Shown here piece after piece: positions 16,698 to 25,383 of a stretch of 64,000 nucleotides of DNA (position 1 is its first letter; every line of letters begins with the position of its first letter). The notes beneath the pieces were generated by a model. It searched no databases. It saw only the letters and a list, made by a program, of their open reading frames with translations, and was not told the origin of the DNA. The translations under genes and the position numbers were made by a program. Source of the stretch: Streptococcus tangpeifui (GTDB lineage: Bacteria > Bacillota > Bacilli > Lactobacillales > Streptococcaceae); NCBI RefSeq assembly GCF_011038795.1, contig NZ_JAAKDU010000001.1:62001-126000 (forward strand), read 5' to 3'.

Positions 16698-17062
16698 CAA
16701 TTGAACACGCCTACACTCCTATGGAATTAAATAAAATTTCCTAGGTGTCTTATCTCCTATCACCTAGGTCAAGTTCCCTAAAATTCTTTGAGTCGCTTAA
16801 CAGCTTTGTATCTTGTTAATTGCGGCACTTCGAACCTACGGTCGATTATACCGAAGGTTCGAAGTTAGTAATTGGCATAGCAAACTATCATAGTAGTTTG
16901 TGTAGTAGAGCAAGACCTAAGGTCTTAGCGATACTTTGTCAATTGAACACGGGCTGCGGATTGTGTCAAAAAGATGAGTCCTCCTAGAATCCTTAGTGAT
17001 TCGTCGTCGTACTCCCTATTTTAACTTTATCCGCGGGCGCCCTTTGTATCTTATGAAAGGAT
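16698..17062 (+). other. Structured leader with two related repeat units
   Basis: Long untranslated leader of the LanFEG-like operon. CAATTGAACACG occurs at 16698-16709 and again at 16940-16951. Each is followed about 100 bases later by CTTTGTATCTT (16804-16814 and 17043-17053), so two related units of about 120 bases lie in tandem. Between them is the hairpin at 16827-16865, a second hairpin CAAACTA...TAGTTTG, and the palindrome AGACCTAAGGTCT. The second unit ends in CTTATGAAAGGA, the operon's RBS region. A similar unit precedes the gene at 40169. Confidence 0.5.
16827..16865. repeat. Strong inverted repeat in the leader
   Basis: Arms ACTTCGAACCTACGGT (16827-16842) and ACCGAAGGTTCGAAGT (16850-16865) pair with one mismatch around a 7-base loop. 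There is no T-run afterwards, so it is not an ordinary terminator. Confidence 0.85.
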
Positions 17063-17073
17063 AACTAGTTGAT

Positions 17074-17985
17074 ATGACAACAATGATTGAACTCAACCAA
17101 GTCAGAAAGACTTTTGGACAGCAAACGGCTGTTGATCTTAATCATCTAAAAATTGAGCAGGGAGAAATCTATGGCTTGATTGGTCCAAATGGTGCTGGAA
17201 AATCCACTATTATGAAAATGATTTGTGGGCTTCTGACACCAACATCTGGTCAGGTTAATGTCGCAGGTTCTGTTATGAGTGAAAGCAATCGTACCGCTAT
17301 TTTGAAGCAGATTGGTTCTCTCATTGAAGAGCCTGCCTACTATGATAATCTAACGGGCTACGAGAATTTGCAGATCCTTAAAGAGCTGAAAAATCTGAAG
17401 GATCAAGATGTTATTGAAGCTCTGGCCACTGTCCATTTGACAGAGAATAAAAATAAACAGGTCAAGCATTATTCATTGGGGATGAAGCAGCGTTTGGGGA
17501 TAGCTATGGCAATTATGGGGCGTCCTAAACTGATTGTTCTTGACGAACCAACCAATGGTCTTGATCCGCAGGCGCGTGAAGAGATCCGCAAGCTTATTCG
17601 TGCGTTGCCTCAAAAATTTAACACGACTGTGATGATTTCCTCACATGCTCTGGATGAGATTGAAAAAATGGTGACTCAGATAGGGATTATTGGTAAGGGA
17701 AGGCTACTCTACCAAGGGACAATTGAGCAGTTTAAGAGTCAACACAGCAGCAATATTTGTTTGAAAACTTCAGATGACGAGCTTGTGGTATCTTTACTGG
17801 ACTTTGCGCCGAATGATGTCAAAGCGACTGAACAAGGCTTGCTTCTACCGCATTTATCGGATGAGCAGATAGCAGAGATTGTCAAACGTTTATTGGCTGC
17901 TGATGTGGATGTCTATCGTATTTATGAGGTAACCAAGTCTCTCGAAGAGCTATTCATTGACTTTACGGCCGAAGATACTTTGTAA
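17074..17985 (+). CDS. Lantibiotic-protection ABC transporter ATPase, LanF-like
   Basis: 303 residues. Walker A is GPNGAGKST, the signature is YSLGMKQRLGIAMA, Walker B is LIVLDEPTNGLD, and the H-loop is SSHALDE. The 'YSLGMKQRL' signature and C-terminal extension are typical of the BcrA/LanF group, which pairs with two different small permeases to remove lantibiotics or bacitracin from the membrane. The next two genes are such permeases. RBS GAAAGGATAA lies upstream in the structured leader. A starting ATG a few codons downstream (ATGATTGAA at 17083) is an alternative. Control by a BceR-type regulator is inferred from the site at 16618. Confidence 0.87.
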   Translation: MTTMIELNQVRKTFGQQTAVDLNHLKIEQGEIYGLIGPNGAGKSTIMKMICGLLTPTSGQVNVAGSVMSESNRTAILKQIGSLIEEPAYYDNLTGYENLQILKELKNLKDQDVIEALATVHLTENKNKQVKHYSLGMKQRLGIAMAIMGRPKLIVLDEPTNGLDPQAREEIRKLIRALPQKFNTTVMISSHALDEIEKMVTQIGIIGKGRLLYQGTIEQFKSQHSSNICLKTSDDELVVSLLDFAPNDVKATEQGLLLPHLSDEQIAEIVKRLLAADVDVYRIYEVTKSLEELFIDFTAEDTL

Positions 17986-17998
17986 GGCGGTGTTTACG

Positions 17999-18751
17999 AT
18001 GAAAAAATTATTTCAGATAGAAATGCGAAAATATCATGGTCTGCCTGTTGTGCGTTTGCTGGGACTTTCTGTTATCATAAATGTTGCCATCTGTGCCCTT
18101 GTGATCTTTCGGGTAAAAGGAGCGGACCAACTAGGGGATATCGTAAAACTTTATCAAGTGTTTGACAACAATGCTGTTTTCAAAATTATTTCTGCTCCGA
18201 TTATATTGGCTAGTCTAGCCAGTATGGCGGTGCAATTGGAAAATCGTCATAAGATGTGGAAGATGCTTTACAGCAGCGGAGTCCATTATAGTTCTATTTA
18301 CGCCGTTAAATTTACCTGTATTTACCTTTGTTACTTAGTATCTCAAGTTATTGAATGGGTAATCATCCTGCTATTGGTTAAAATTCATGGGTTTACTGTC
18401 AATATTCCACTGGCGCGTCTGGGGCTTTTTGCTTTTTCTATGGTTTTGGTGTCAGCCGTAGTGCTCCTCTTGCACTACCTTTTATCTCTAAAATGGAGCA
18501 ATCAGCTCATCAGTCTATCAATTGCTCTTGTGGGGTCTTTGGTTGGTCTGCTTGTTCTCTTTATTTCTAAAGGATTTGCTCATATCTGGATTTACAGTTG
18601 GTATGGCCTTTTAATATCAGTTGATATGGAGAGGGTGGGCAGTGAATTTATTGGACATCTGAGAAGTTTCAATGCTTTTCCTCTTATAGCTTCTCTTATT
18701 CTTGGGATTGTTCTCTTTCAATTAGGCAAACATGTAAAGGTTGGTGATTAG
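17999..18751 (+). CDS. Lantibiotic-protection ABC permease, LanE/MutE-like
   Basis: 250 residues from the ATG at 17999, 13 bases after the ATPase stop, with AAGGCGGTG as RBS. Six hydrophobic segments are visible, beginning about residue 15. The order 'MKKLFQIEMRKYHGLPV...', an ALVGSLVGLLVLF segment and the late aromatic 'WIYSWYGLL' fit the LanE/MutE family of immunity permeases. It would form a heterodimeric channel with the next gene product. There is no lantibiotic structural or modification gene next to it, so this looks like a stand-alone resistance operon. Confidence 0.8.
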   Translation: MKKLFQIEMRKYHGLPVVRLLGLSVIINVAICALVIFRVKGADQLGDIVKLYQVFDNNAVFKIISAPIILASLASMAVQLENRHKMWKMLYSSGVHYSSIYAVKFTCIYLCYLVSQVIEWVIILLLVKIHGFTVNIPLARLGLFAFSMVLVSAVVLLLHYLLSLKWSNQLISLSIALVGSLVGLLVLFISKGFAHIWIYSWYGLLISVDMERVGSEFIGHLRSFNAFPLIASLILGIVLFQLGKHVKVGD

Positions 18752-18752
18752 G

Positions 18753-19490
18753 ATGGCTCTAATAAAGATTGAACTGCTAAAACTGCGACGAGCTCGTTTC
18801 TGGCTACCACTTTTGGTTCTGCCACTCTTATCAGTTGTTTATGGCAGTGTTAATTTTGCTGGTAATATTGGAGTTCTTAAACGAGAATGGCTTAGCCTAT
18901 GGACCCAAGTTTATCTTTTCTACGGAAGTTTTTTCTTTCCAGGTATGATCGGTATTGTGTGCGCCTATATTTGGAATAGTGAGCACAAGCGTAATAGTTT
19001 AAAACTTCTTTTAACATCTGCTTACTCATTTTCTAGTATTGTTTGGGCAAAAATAATCGTTGCCTTTGGCTTAATTTTAATATCGCAATTATATTTTTTG
19101 AGTCTTTATGCCATCAGTGGGCTCCTCTTTAAATTTGAGATGGCTTTTCCAACACCCCTGCTTTTATGGGCCATTTTAGCTAGCCTTTTTTCAGTATCAC
19201 TAGTTGCTATTCAGACCTACTTGTCTTTGCGGATCAAAAGTTTTGCTCCACCTGTTGCCCTAGCTATGGTGATCGGTGTGTTTGGATTTATTTTAACGGC
19301 GCAACATATAGTCCCAGAATTAGGTTATGTGCTCCCTTTTGCTAAACTGGCCGCTTCCATGAATCAGATGACTGCTGTTAATCCAGAGATTACAAGTTTT
19401 GAATGGCTGAGACTGATTCTCTATACTGTGTTACTTGTTTTAGGAGCTAGCTTTTTACAGATTCGTCATCTTAAAAAAATAGTATCCTAA
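18753..19490 (+). CDS. Lantibiotic-protection ABC permease, LanG/MutG-like
   Basis: 245 residues from the ATG at 18753, overlapping nothing but directly following the stop of the previous gene (TTAGGATGG). It has an N-terminal KIELLKLRRARFWLPLLVLP segment, typical of LanG/MutG permeases, followed by about five more hydrophobic segments ending in LRLILYTVLLVLGASFL. It completes a LanFEG-type set with 17074 and 17999. The unit ends at the terminator at 19588. Confidence 0.8.
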   Translation: MALIKIELLKLRRARFWLPLLVLPLLSVVYGSVNFAGNIGVLKREWLSLWTQVYLFYGSFFFPGMIGIVCAYIWNSEHKRNSLKLLLTSAYSFSSIVWAKIIVAFGLILISQLYFLSLYAISGLLFKFEMAFPTPLLLWAILASLFSVSLVAIQTYLSLRIKSFAPPVALAMVIGVFGFILTAQHIVPELGYVLPFAKLAASMNQMTAVNPEITSFEWLRLILYTVLLVLGASFLQIRHLKKIVS

Positions 19491-19587
19491 TGGTTCAATA
19501 GGAAGATAAGATGTGAGGCACTTTATTTCTATGGATAGTAAGGTCTATCGTGTTAATAGTAATAAACATTAACTTCAATAATACAAA

Positions 19588-19626
19588 TAAGCCACCATAC
19601 CATTTTGTATAGGTGGCTTTTCTATA
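19588..19626. terminator. Bidirectional terminator between transporter and exoA
   Basis: AAGCCACCATACC and the paired GGTGGCTT form the stem (loop region TTTTGTAT) with T-runs on both strands. It serves the transporter operon and the convergent exoA. Confidence 0.75.
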
Positions 19627-19633
19627 TGGAATG

Positions 19634-20464
19634 TTATAACTCTATCTCCAGCAAAATCGGTCCGTGGTCTTGGCGGTCGCCCGAGTCGATCATATCAGAT
19701 TTGATAATTTTATTGGTGATGCGGTTGCTGGTCAGCCAGTAGTCAATGCGCCAGCCGGTATTGTTGATTTTGCTGGTTTTACTGCGCTGTGCCCACCAAG
19801 TGTAGCGATCTGGGATATCTCCGTGCACATGGCGGAAGGTATCGGTAAAGCCTTTAGCAAGCAGGTTCGTGAAGCCTTCACGTTCTTCGTCGGTGAAGCC
19901 GGGAGAACGGCGGTTGCTATTGGGATTAGCGAGGTCAATTTCTTTGTGGGCGACATTGTAGTCACCACTAGCAAGGACAGGCTTTTGGGCATCAAGTTGG
20001 ACTAGGTAATCGGCGTACTTTTGATCCCATATCTGGCGTTCGTCCAAGCGTTTGAGCCCGTCTCCGGCATTTGGGGTATAGACTTGAGTGACGAAGAAGT
20101 CATCAAATTCTAAGGTAATAATCCGCCCCTCACTATCCATGGTGGAAGGAGCGTCTATTTCTGGATAAGTGATAACTGGTTTTGGCAGGCTGGTTTTATA
20201 GAGGAACATGGTGCCTGCATACCCCTTACGAGCGGGTTCGACAGATGAGCGCCAGACACGACTGTAGTCTGGGAAATAATCCTCTAGGACTTGTATATGC
20301 TTTTTGGTTGGTCCTTTGGCTGATAGTTTTGTCTCTTGAATGGCGATGATATCTGCATCGTGTGCAATAAGTGTATCGAGAACTTGACGCGAAAGAAGTG
20401 CCCGAGCTGAATCGCTTGTTAGAGCTGCATTGAGCGAATCTATATTCCAAGAAATAAGTTTCAT
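19634..20464 (-). CDS. exoA: Exodeoxyribonuclease III
   Basis: 276 residues starting MKLISWNIDS. The ATG six bases further upstream is less likely because AAGGA sits seven bases before the chosen one. Catalytic motifs of the EEP fold are visible: WNIDSLNA, IQETKLS with the metal-binding Glu, SGDYNVAH, and the C-terminal GWRIDYW and DRQDHGP (Asp-His pair). It repairs abasic sites and has 3'-5' exonuclease activity. The gene is intact, but its 3' end is also present as a diverged fragment at 16071-16229. Confidence 0.94.
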   Translation of the reverse strand: MKLISWNIDSLNAALTSDSARALLSRQVLDTLIAHDADIIAIQETKLSAKGPTKKHIQVLEDYFPDYSRVWRSSVEPARKGYAGTMFLYKTSLPKPVITYPEIDAPSTMDSEGRIITLEFDDFFVTQVYTPNAGDGLKRLDERQIWDQKYADYLVQLDAQKPVLASGDYNVAHKEIDLANPNSNRRSPGFTDEEREGFTNLLAKGFTDTFRHVHGDIPDRYTWWAQRSKTSKINNTGWRIDYWLTSNRITNKIIKSDMIDSGDRQDHGPILLEIEL

Positions 20465-20571
20465 AGTCATATCCTTTTTTTCAAATTTCCTCTATTATAG
20501 CAGATTGGTCAGCAGGCTGTGAATTATTTGGCTGAATAGGTCATGAGAAGTAAACCTGTTAAAGTTACAAA

Positions 20572-20586
20572 AATTTACAGAAAATT
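20572..20586. promoter_or_regulatory. CodY-box-like site
   Basis: AATTTACAGAAAATT differs at one position from the CodY consensus AATTTTCWGAAAATT. It lies 12 bases before the -35 of the strong promoter for the Nramp-like gene. CodY represses or activates nutrient-uptake genes when branched-chain amino acids are present. Confidence 0.45.
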
Positions 20587-20598
20587 TCAAAAATAGTC

Positions 20599-20627
20599 TT
20601 GACAGTAGTTTTAGAAGACTTTATAAT
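20599..20627 (+). promoter_or_regulatory. Consensus sigma-A promoter
   Basis: TTGACA at 20599-20604 and TATAAT at 20622-20627 with a 17-base spacer, about 55 bases before the transporter start. Confidence 0.8.
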
Positions 20628-20681
20628 AGGAAGCACATTTGACAGAAAAGTCAGAAAATTATGGAATTGCGAGGTAGCTTT

Positions 20682-21935
20682 ATGACAGAACAAGTGACAT
20701 CCACTTGGAAGACAAAACTCAGGGCTATGGGACCTGGAATCTTGATGGCTTCAGCGGCCGTCGGTGGTTCCCATATCGTTTCTTCAACTCAAGCCGGTGC
20801 TATTTATGGCTGGCAGTTGGCCATTGTTATCCTCTTGATTAATGTTTTTAAGTATCCTTTCTTCCGCTTTGGTTCGGAATATACCATGCAGACTGGTAAA
20901 ACATTGATTGAAGGTTATGCAGAGCGGGGAAAACTGACTCTTTGGGTTTTCTTTATCCTGAATGTTTTTTCGGCTATTGTCAACACAGCAGCTGTTGGTA
21001 TTCTCTGTGCGGCCATCCTTTATAATATTTTTCCAAATGGCTTTGGTCTGAGTATTTCTCAGCTGACTACCATTTTGATTGTCTTAATTTGGGCTATGCT
21101 CTTAATTGGCGGTTATAAATTCCTAGACGGCTTGGCTAAATGGGTCATGACGGCCTTAACTCTGGCGACGGTAGCAGCAGTCGTGATTGCTATGTTTAAA
21201 CACCGTGAATATGCTCCTAATTTTGTAGCCCCCACGCCTTGGCGTTTAGCGGCCTTGCCCTTTATTGTCTCTCTAATGGGGTGGATGCCAGCTCCAATTG
21301 AAATTTCTGCTATTAATTCTATGTGGTCAGCAGAAAAACGAAAGAGCGTTAAGATGTCCTATTTGGACGGTCTCTTCGATTTTAATGTGGGCTACATCGG
21401 AACAGCTATTTTGGCTTTGATTTTCCTTGCTTTGGGAGCCTTGATTCAATTTGGCTCAGGCAAGGCTATTCAAGGGGCTTCGGCTCCTTATATTGCCCAA
21501 TTTATTAAGATGTACACATCCGTTTTGGGAGATTGGGCTCGTTTCTTGATTGCTCTGATTGCTTTCTTGTGTATTTTTGGTACAGTTATCACCGTTATTG
21601 ATGGATATTCTCGAGCTAATAATGAAACTCTGCGTTTGATTTTAGACAGAGAAAATTCATCCCAAAAGGCTCTTAATATTTGGATGACTGCCACTGCAGC
21701 AATCGGTCTTATTGTTGTTTACTTTTTCTCCGGAAATGTGGCTAATATGGTAAGATTCTCCATGATTGCTTCCTTTATCACCACACCTTTCTTTGCTTAT
21801 CTCAATTATAAGCTGGTTATTAATGACGGTCATAAAATTGCCTCATGGCTCAAGTGGCTCTCTATCGCAGGTTTGATTTATCTCTTTGGATTTGCTATCT
21901 TCTTTATTGTTGCTTGGCTGACGGGCCATATTTAA
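20682..21935 (+). CDS. Nramp-related divalent metal transporter
   Basis: 417 residues from the ATG at 20682, preceded by GAGG seven bases upstream. The ATG 21 bases earlier lacks an RBS. Eleven or so hydrophobic segments. The first, GPGILMASAAVGGSHIVSSTQAG, aligns with Nramp TM1, but the metal-binding DPGN is replaced by a VGGSH-type sequence. In the TM6 region the usual MPHN is replaced by MPAPIE. This places it in a divergent Nramp branch, so the substrate should not be assumed to be manganese. A CodY-like box and a consensus promoter precede it. Confidence 0.8.
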   Translation: MTEQVTSTWKTKLRAMGPGILMASAAVGGSHIVSSTQAGAIYGWQLAIVILLINVFKYPFFRFGSEYTMQTGKTLIEGYAERGKLTLWVFFILNVFSAIVNTAAVGILCAAILYNIFPNGFGLSISQLTTILIVLIWAMLLIGGYKFLDGLAKWVMTALTLATVAAVVIAMFKHREYAPNFVAPTPWRLAALPFIVSLMGWMPAPIEISAINSMWSAEKRKSVKMSYLDGLFDFNVGYIGTAILALIFLALGALIQFGSGKAIQGASAPYIAQFIKMYTSVLGDWARFLIALIAFLCIFGTVITVIDGYSRANNETLRLILDRENSSQKALNIWMTATAAIGLIVVYFFSGNVANMVRFSMIASFITTPFFAYLNYKLVINDGHKIASWLKWLSIAGLIYLFGFAIFFIVAWLTGHI

Positions 21936-22072
21936 GACAAGAAGTCGGGAAAAAGGCTTATCTCTAATACGTAATCTTCCCAAATTACAATACTTTGTGG
22001 ATGAGGGCAAAGCCGTCATGGCCGTCTGTCTCACCCTCACATTTAAGATATTGAATACAAGTGAACAGCATA

Positions 22073-22109
22073 GAAAAATCGGATTTCCTTTTGGATGTCC
22101 GATTTTTTT
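22073..22109. terminator. Bidirectional terminator
   Basis: AAAAATCGGA and TCCGATTTTTTTA form a 10-bp stem around TTTCCTTTTGGATG, with T-runs on both strands. It lies between the Nramp-like gene and the convergent DUF3397 gene. Confidence 0.85.
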
Positions 22110-22112
22110 ATC

Positions 22113-22472
22113 TTATCGAAGGGCAATCAAAATGACTGTAACAATGTAGAAGATGGCAGTTAGCAGATAGCCCATCCGCCAAAACAGCTTGAAGAATCGC
22201 TGGTAAGAGAATATTTTCCGCCTGCTGTTCCGATTACGACGGACAATGAAAAGGCATGTTGCAACAGCCAAGAGGCACATCATCAGGAGATACTGAGGGA
22301 AGAGGCTGTGGGTAAAATAAGTGCCTGAATAATGAATAATAGCCCAAGCTAAGAAGGGCAAGGAGAGGTCGGGAAATTTGATACTAAATCGTTTGAGGTC
22401 GAAATAACGCACCAGTGATTGGGCTAAAAATGGGACTAAAAAGAAGTAAAGAATTGCGAGAATATATATCAT
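22113..22472 (-). CDS. Small membrane protein, DUF3397 type
   Basis: 119 residues with four hydrophobic segments (about residues 1-20, 37-60, 62-80, 96-118) and basic loops, including VRRNRNSRRK. The pattern and its position next to rplK are those of streptococcal DUF3397 proteins. The function is unknown. No clear RBS-based argument for the start beyond the single good ATG. Confidence 0.72.
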   Translation of the reverse strand: MIYILAILYFFLVPFLAQSLVRYFDLKRFSIKFPDLSLPFLAWAIIHYSGTYFTHSLFPQYLLMMCLLAVATCLFIVRRNRNSRRKIFSYQRFFKLFWRMGYLLTAIFYIVTVILIALR

Positions 22473-22567
22473 AAGACTATTTTATCCTGATTAGAGAATA
22501 AAGTAAACTTATTCTAAGGAAAAAGTCAAAAATCCTTGCAAAATCAGCGTATTTCTGTATAATATTA

Positions 22568-22640
22568 AAGGTGTGTCTGGTTATCCAGATATACTTGTGG
22601 GAGGTAAAAATCTTTCCTTACCGCCAAAACCACAAAGGAG
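22568..22640 (+). promoter_or_regulatory. rplK-rplA leader, possible autoregulatory structure
   Basis: Between a -10-like TATAAT at 22558 and the rplK RBS there are two hairpins: CTGG-TTAT-CCAG (22577-22588) and a longer one pairing GGAGGTAA with TTACCGCC (about 22601-22625). L1 represses its own operon through mRNA binding in other bacteria. Whether this leader is the target is inference. Confidence 0.35.
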
Positions 22641-22650
22641 GAAATTACAA

Positions 22651-23076
22651 ATGGCTAAAAAAGTCGAAAATGTCGTAAAACTTCAAATTCCTGCTGGTAA
22701 AGCTACACCAGCTCCACCGGTTGGTCCTGCACTTGGTCAAGCCGGAATCAATATCATGGGATTCACTAAAGAGTTTAATGCTCGTACAGCTGACCAAGCT
22801 GGTATGCTGATCCCAGTTGTTATCTCTGTGTATGAAGACAAATCATTTGATTTCATCACTAAAACTCCACCAGCTGCTGTTCTTTTGAAAAAGGCTGCAG
22901 GTGTCGAAAAAGGTTCAGGTGAACCAAACCGAACAAAAGTTGCTTCAGTAACACGTGCACAAGTGCAAGAAATTGCTGAAACAAAAATGCCTGACTTGAA
23001 CGCTGCCAACATCGAATCAGCTATGCGTATGATCGAAGGGACTGCACGTTCAATGGGATTCACTGTTACTGATTAA
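22651..23076 (+). CDS. rplK: 50S ribosomal protein L11
   Basis: 141 residues, the standard length, from the ATG at 22651 after AAAGGAGGAAATT. Open frame upstream of this ATG is leader sequence. Conserved features are [29 protein letters not shown] and the C-terminal rRNA-binding domain ending in [11 protein letters not shown]11 forms the GTPase-associated centre and is needed for RelA activation. Co-transcribed with rplA, 95 bases downstream. Confidence 0.97.
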   Translation: MAKKVENVVKLQIPAGKATPAPPVGPALGQAGINIMGFTKEFNARTADQAGMLIPVVISVYEDKSFDFITKTPPAAVLLKKAAGVEKGSGEPNRTKVASVTRAQVQEIAETKMPDLNAANIESAMRMIEGTARSMGFTVTD

Positions 23077-23171
23077 GTGTGAATCGGGCTGCACCTGATA
23101 TCATCGGATCTCGATGACGGTGTGGAAGATGAAAATCGATAGGACCACATAACACAAGGAGAATAGATAAC

Positions 23172-23861
23172 ATGGCTAAAAAAAGCAAACAAATGCGTGC
23201 TGCCTTGGAGAAGGTAGATACTTCAAAAGCATACAGCGTTGAAGAAGCTGTAGCATTGGCAAAAGAAACAAACTTTGCAAAATTTGACGCAACAGTGGAA
23301 GTTGCTTACAACCTTAACATTGATGTTAAAAAAGCTGATCAACAAATTCGCGGGGCAATGGTATTGCCAAACGGTACTGGTAAAACACAGCGCGTTCTTG
23401 TATTTGCGCGTGGTGCTAAAGCTGAAGAAGCGAAAGCTGCTGGTGCCGACTTTGTTGGTGAAGATGATCTTGTTGCGAAAATCAATGATGGATGGTTAGA
23501 CTTCGATGTTGTTATCGCAACACCTGACATGATGGCGATTGTTGGTCGCCTTGGACGTGTCCTTGGACCACGTAACCTCATGCCAAACCCTAAGACTGGT
23601 ACAGTAACGATGGATGTTGCCAAAGCCGTTGAAGAGTCTAAGGGCGGTAAAATTACTTATCGTGCTGACAAGGCTGGTAACGTACAAGCTATCATTGGTA
23701 AAGTATCTTTTGATGCTGATAAGTTGGTTGAAAACTTCAAGGCTTTCAATGATGTGATCGTGAAAGCTAAACCAGCAACTGTTAAAGGTGCTTACATCAC
23801 TAACCTTGCTATTACCACTACTCAAGGTGTGGGAATTAAGGTAGATAATAACTCGCTTTAA
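23172..23861 (+). CDS. rplA: 50S ribosomal protein L1
   Basis: 229 residues, standard length. Signature regions are [34 protein letters not shown] and the C-terminal [19 protein letters not shown]1 forms the mobile stalk that helps release tRNA from the E site, and it represses its own mRNA in many bacteria. RBS ACAAGGAGAA precedes the ATG. Confidence 0.97.
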   Translation: MAKKSKQMRAALEKVDTSKAYSVEEAVALAKETNFAKFDATVEVAYNLNIDVKKADQQIRGAMVLPNGTGKTQRVLVFARGAKAEEAKAAGADFVGEDDLVAKINDGWLDFDVVIATPDMMAIVGRLGRVLGPRNLMPNPKTGTVTMDVAKAVEESKGGKITYRADKAGNVQAIIGKVSFDADKLVENFKAFNDVIVKAKPATVKGAYITNLAITTTQGVGIKVDNNSL

Positions 23862-23873
23862 TGTTTTATTGTC

Positions 23874-23907
23874 AAAAGAGATTGGAATATCCAGTCTCTT
23901 TTTTTTA
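23874..23907 (+). terminator. Intrinsic terminator after rplA
   Basis: AAAAGAGAYTGG-type stem: AAAGAGATTGGA pairs with TCCAGTCTCTTT (one G-T pair) around ATA, followed by eight Ts. Confidence 0.9.
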
Positions 23908-24010
23908 CAGTTGTTCAAGAATTTTTTGAGTAGAATTATTTTTTAAACTGCTAGGAGAAAACTTTCTTTTATGATAAAATAGTAGGGATAAAATATGAGG
24001 AGAAGGAATA

Positions 24011-24742
24011 ATGGTAGAACCCAAGTATAAACGCGTTTTAATTAAGCTTTCTGGTGAAGCCTTGGCGGGTTCCAAAGGTGTTGGCATTGATTTGCCAACC
24101 GTCCAAGCTATGGCTAAGGAAATCGCTGAAGTGCATGAATTAGGGATCCAAATTGCTTTGGTCATTGGTGGCGGTAACCTCTGGCGGGGCGAACCAGCGG
24201 CAGCGGCTGGTATGGATCGGGTTCAGGCTGATTATACCGGCATGCTGGGAACGGTCATGAATGCCTTGGTTATGGCAGATAGTCTCAAGCAGGTTGGTGT
24301 TGATACCCGTGTGCAGACGGCTATTGCTATGCAATCTGTGGCAGAACCTTACATTCGCGGTCGAGCTTTGCGGCATCTGGAAAAAGGGCGGATTGTTATC
24401 TTCGGTGCCGGTATTGGTTCTCCTTATTTCTCGACTGATACAACTGCAGCTCTCCGGGCTGCCGAAGTTGAAGCTGATGCCATTCTCATGGCTAAGAACG
24501 GTGTTGATGGTGTCTACAATGATGATCCCCGCAAGAATGCTGATGCCGTCAAGTTTGATGAATTGACTCATGTAGAAGTTATCAAACGCGGTCTCAAGAT
24601 TATGGATGCAACAGCCGCTACAATGTCTATGGACAATGATATTGACTTGGTTGTCTTCAATATGAACGAATCTGGCAATATCAAACGCGTCGTTTTTGGG
24701 GAATCCATCGGCACAACTGTTTCTAACAAATCATCAAATTAA
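24011..24742 (+). CDS. pyrH: UMP kinase
   Basis: 243 residues, full length. Family motifs are KLSGEALAG, the [10 protein letters not shown] glycine loop, [14 protein letters not shown], and the uridylate site [32 protein letters not shown]. It phosphorylates UMP to UDP and is a feedback-controlled hexamer. RBS GAGGAGAAGG. It is followed by frr, a pairing conserved in most bacteria. Confidence 0.96.
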   Translation: MVEPKYKRVLIKLSGEALAGSKGVGIDLPTVQAMAKEIAEVHELGIQIALVIGGGNLWRGEPAAAAGMDRVQADYTGMLGTVMNALVMADSLKQVGVDTRVQTAIAMQSVAEPYIRGRALRHLEKGRIVIFGAGIGSPYFSTDTTAALRAAEVEADAILMAKNGVDGVYNDDPRKNADAVKFDELTHVEVIKRGLKIMDATAATMSMDNDIDLVVFNMNESGNIKRVVFGESIGTTVSNKSSN

Positions 24743-24764
24743 GGAAGAAAAGGAAAAAAGTATA

Positions 24765-25322
24765 ATGGCAAATTCAATTATTGATAAAGCAAACGATCGT
24801 TTTAAACACTCGCATGAGTCACTGGCTCGTGAGTTCTCAGCTATCCGCGCTGGTCGAGCAAACGCTAGCCTTTTGGACCGCATCGAAGTGGATTATTATG
24901 GGGCTCCAACTCCCCTCAATCAATTGGCTTCTATCACAGTACCAGAAGCTCGTGTCCTTTTGATTTCACCATTTGATAAAAACTCTATCAAAGATATTGA
25001 ACGGGCGATTAATGAATCAGACCTCGGTATTAACCCTGCTAATGATGGTTCTGTTATTCGCTTAGTTATTCCGTCCTTGACCGAAGAAACACGTAAAGAG
25101 CTGGCTAAGGAAGTGAAAAAGGTTGGTGAAAATGCTAAGATTGCTATCCGTAACATCCGCCGTGATGCTATGGATGAGGCTAAGAAGCAAGAGAAGGCTA
25201 AGGAAATTACCGAAGACGAACTTAAGTCATTGGAAAAGGATATCCAAAAAGCAACCGATGAAGCTGTCAAGAAGATTGATAGCATGACCAACGAAAAAGA
25301 AAAAGAATTGCTAACCGTTTAA
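24765..25322 (+). CDS. frr: Ribosome recycling factor
   Basis: 185 residues from the ATG at 24765, the exact family length, after AAGGAAGAAAAGGAAAAA. Upstream in-frame codons overlap pyrH and are not expected. Typical motifs are [38 protein letters not shown] and [17 protein letters not shown] with EF-G splits post-termination ribosomes. Confidence 0.96.
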   Translation: MANSIIDKANDRFKHSHESLAREFSAIRAGRANASLLDRIEVDYYGAPTPLNQLASITVPEARVLLISPFDKNSIKDIERAINESDLGINPANDGSVIRLVIPSLTEETRKELAKEVKKVGENAKIAIRNIRRDAMDEAKKQEKAKEITEDELKSLEKDIQKATDEAVKKIDSMTNEKEKELLTV

Positions 25323-25332
25323 TGGCACTGAG

Positions 25333-25367
25333 GGGGTCTGGGACAAGAGCGTCTCGGACCTTTTTAG
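25333..25367 (+). terminator. Intrinsic terminator after frr
   Basis: GGTCTGGGAC pairs imperfectly with GTCTCGGACC around AAGAGC, followed by TTTTT. Confidence 0.75.
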
Positions 25368-25383
25368 TCAATGAGGAAATAAG

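Noticed and set aside
22573..22650. N-terminal extension of rplK from 22573
   Set aside because: L11 has a fixed 141-residue length and the ATG at 22651 has a strong RBS; the upstream part is leader RNA.
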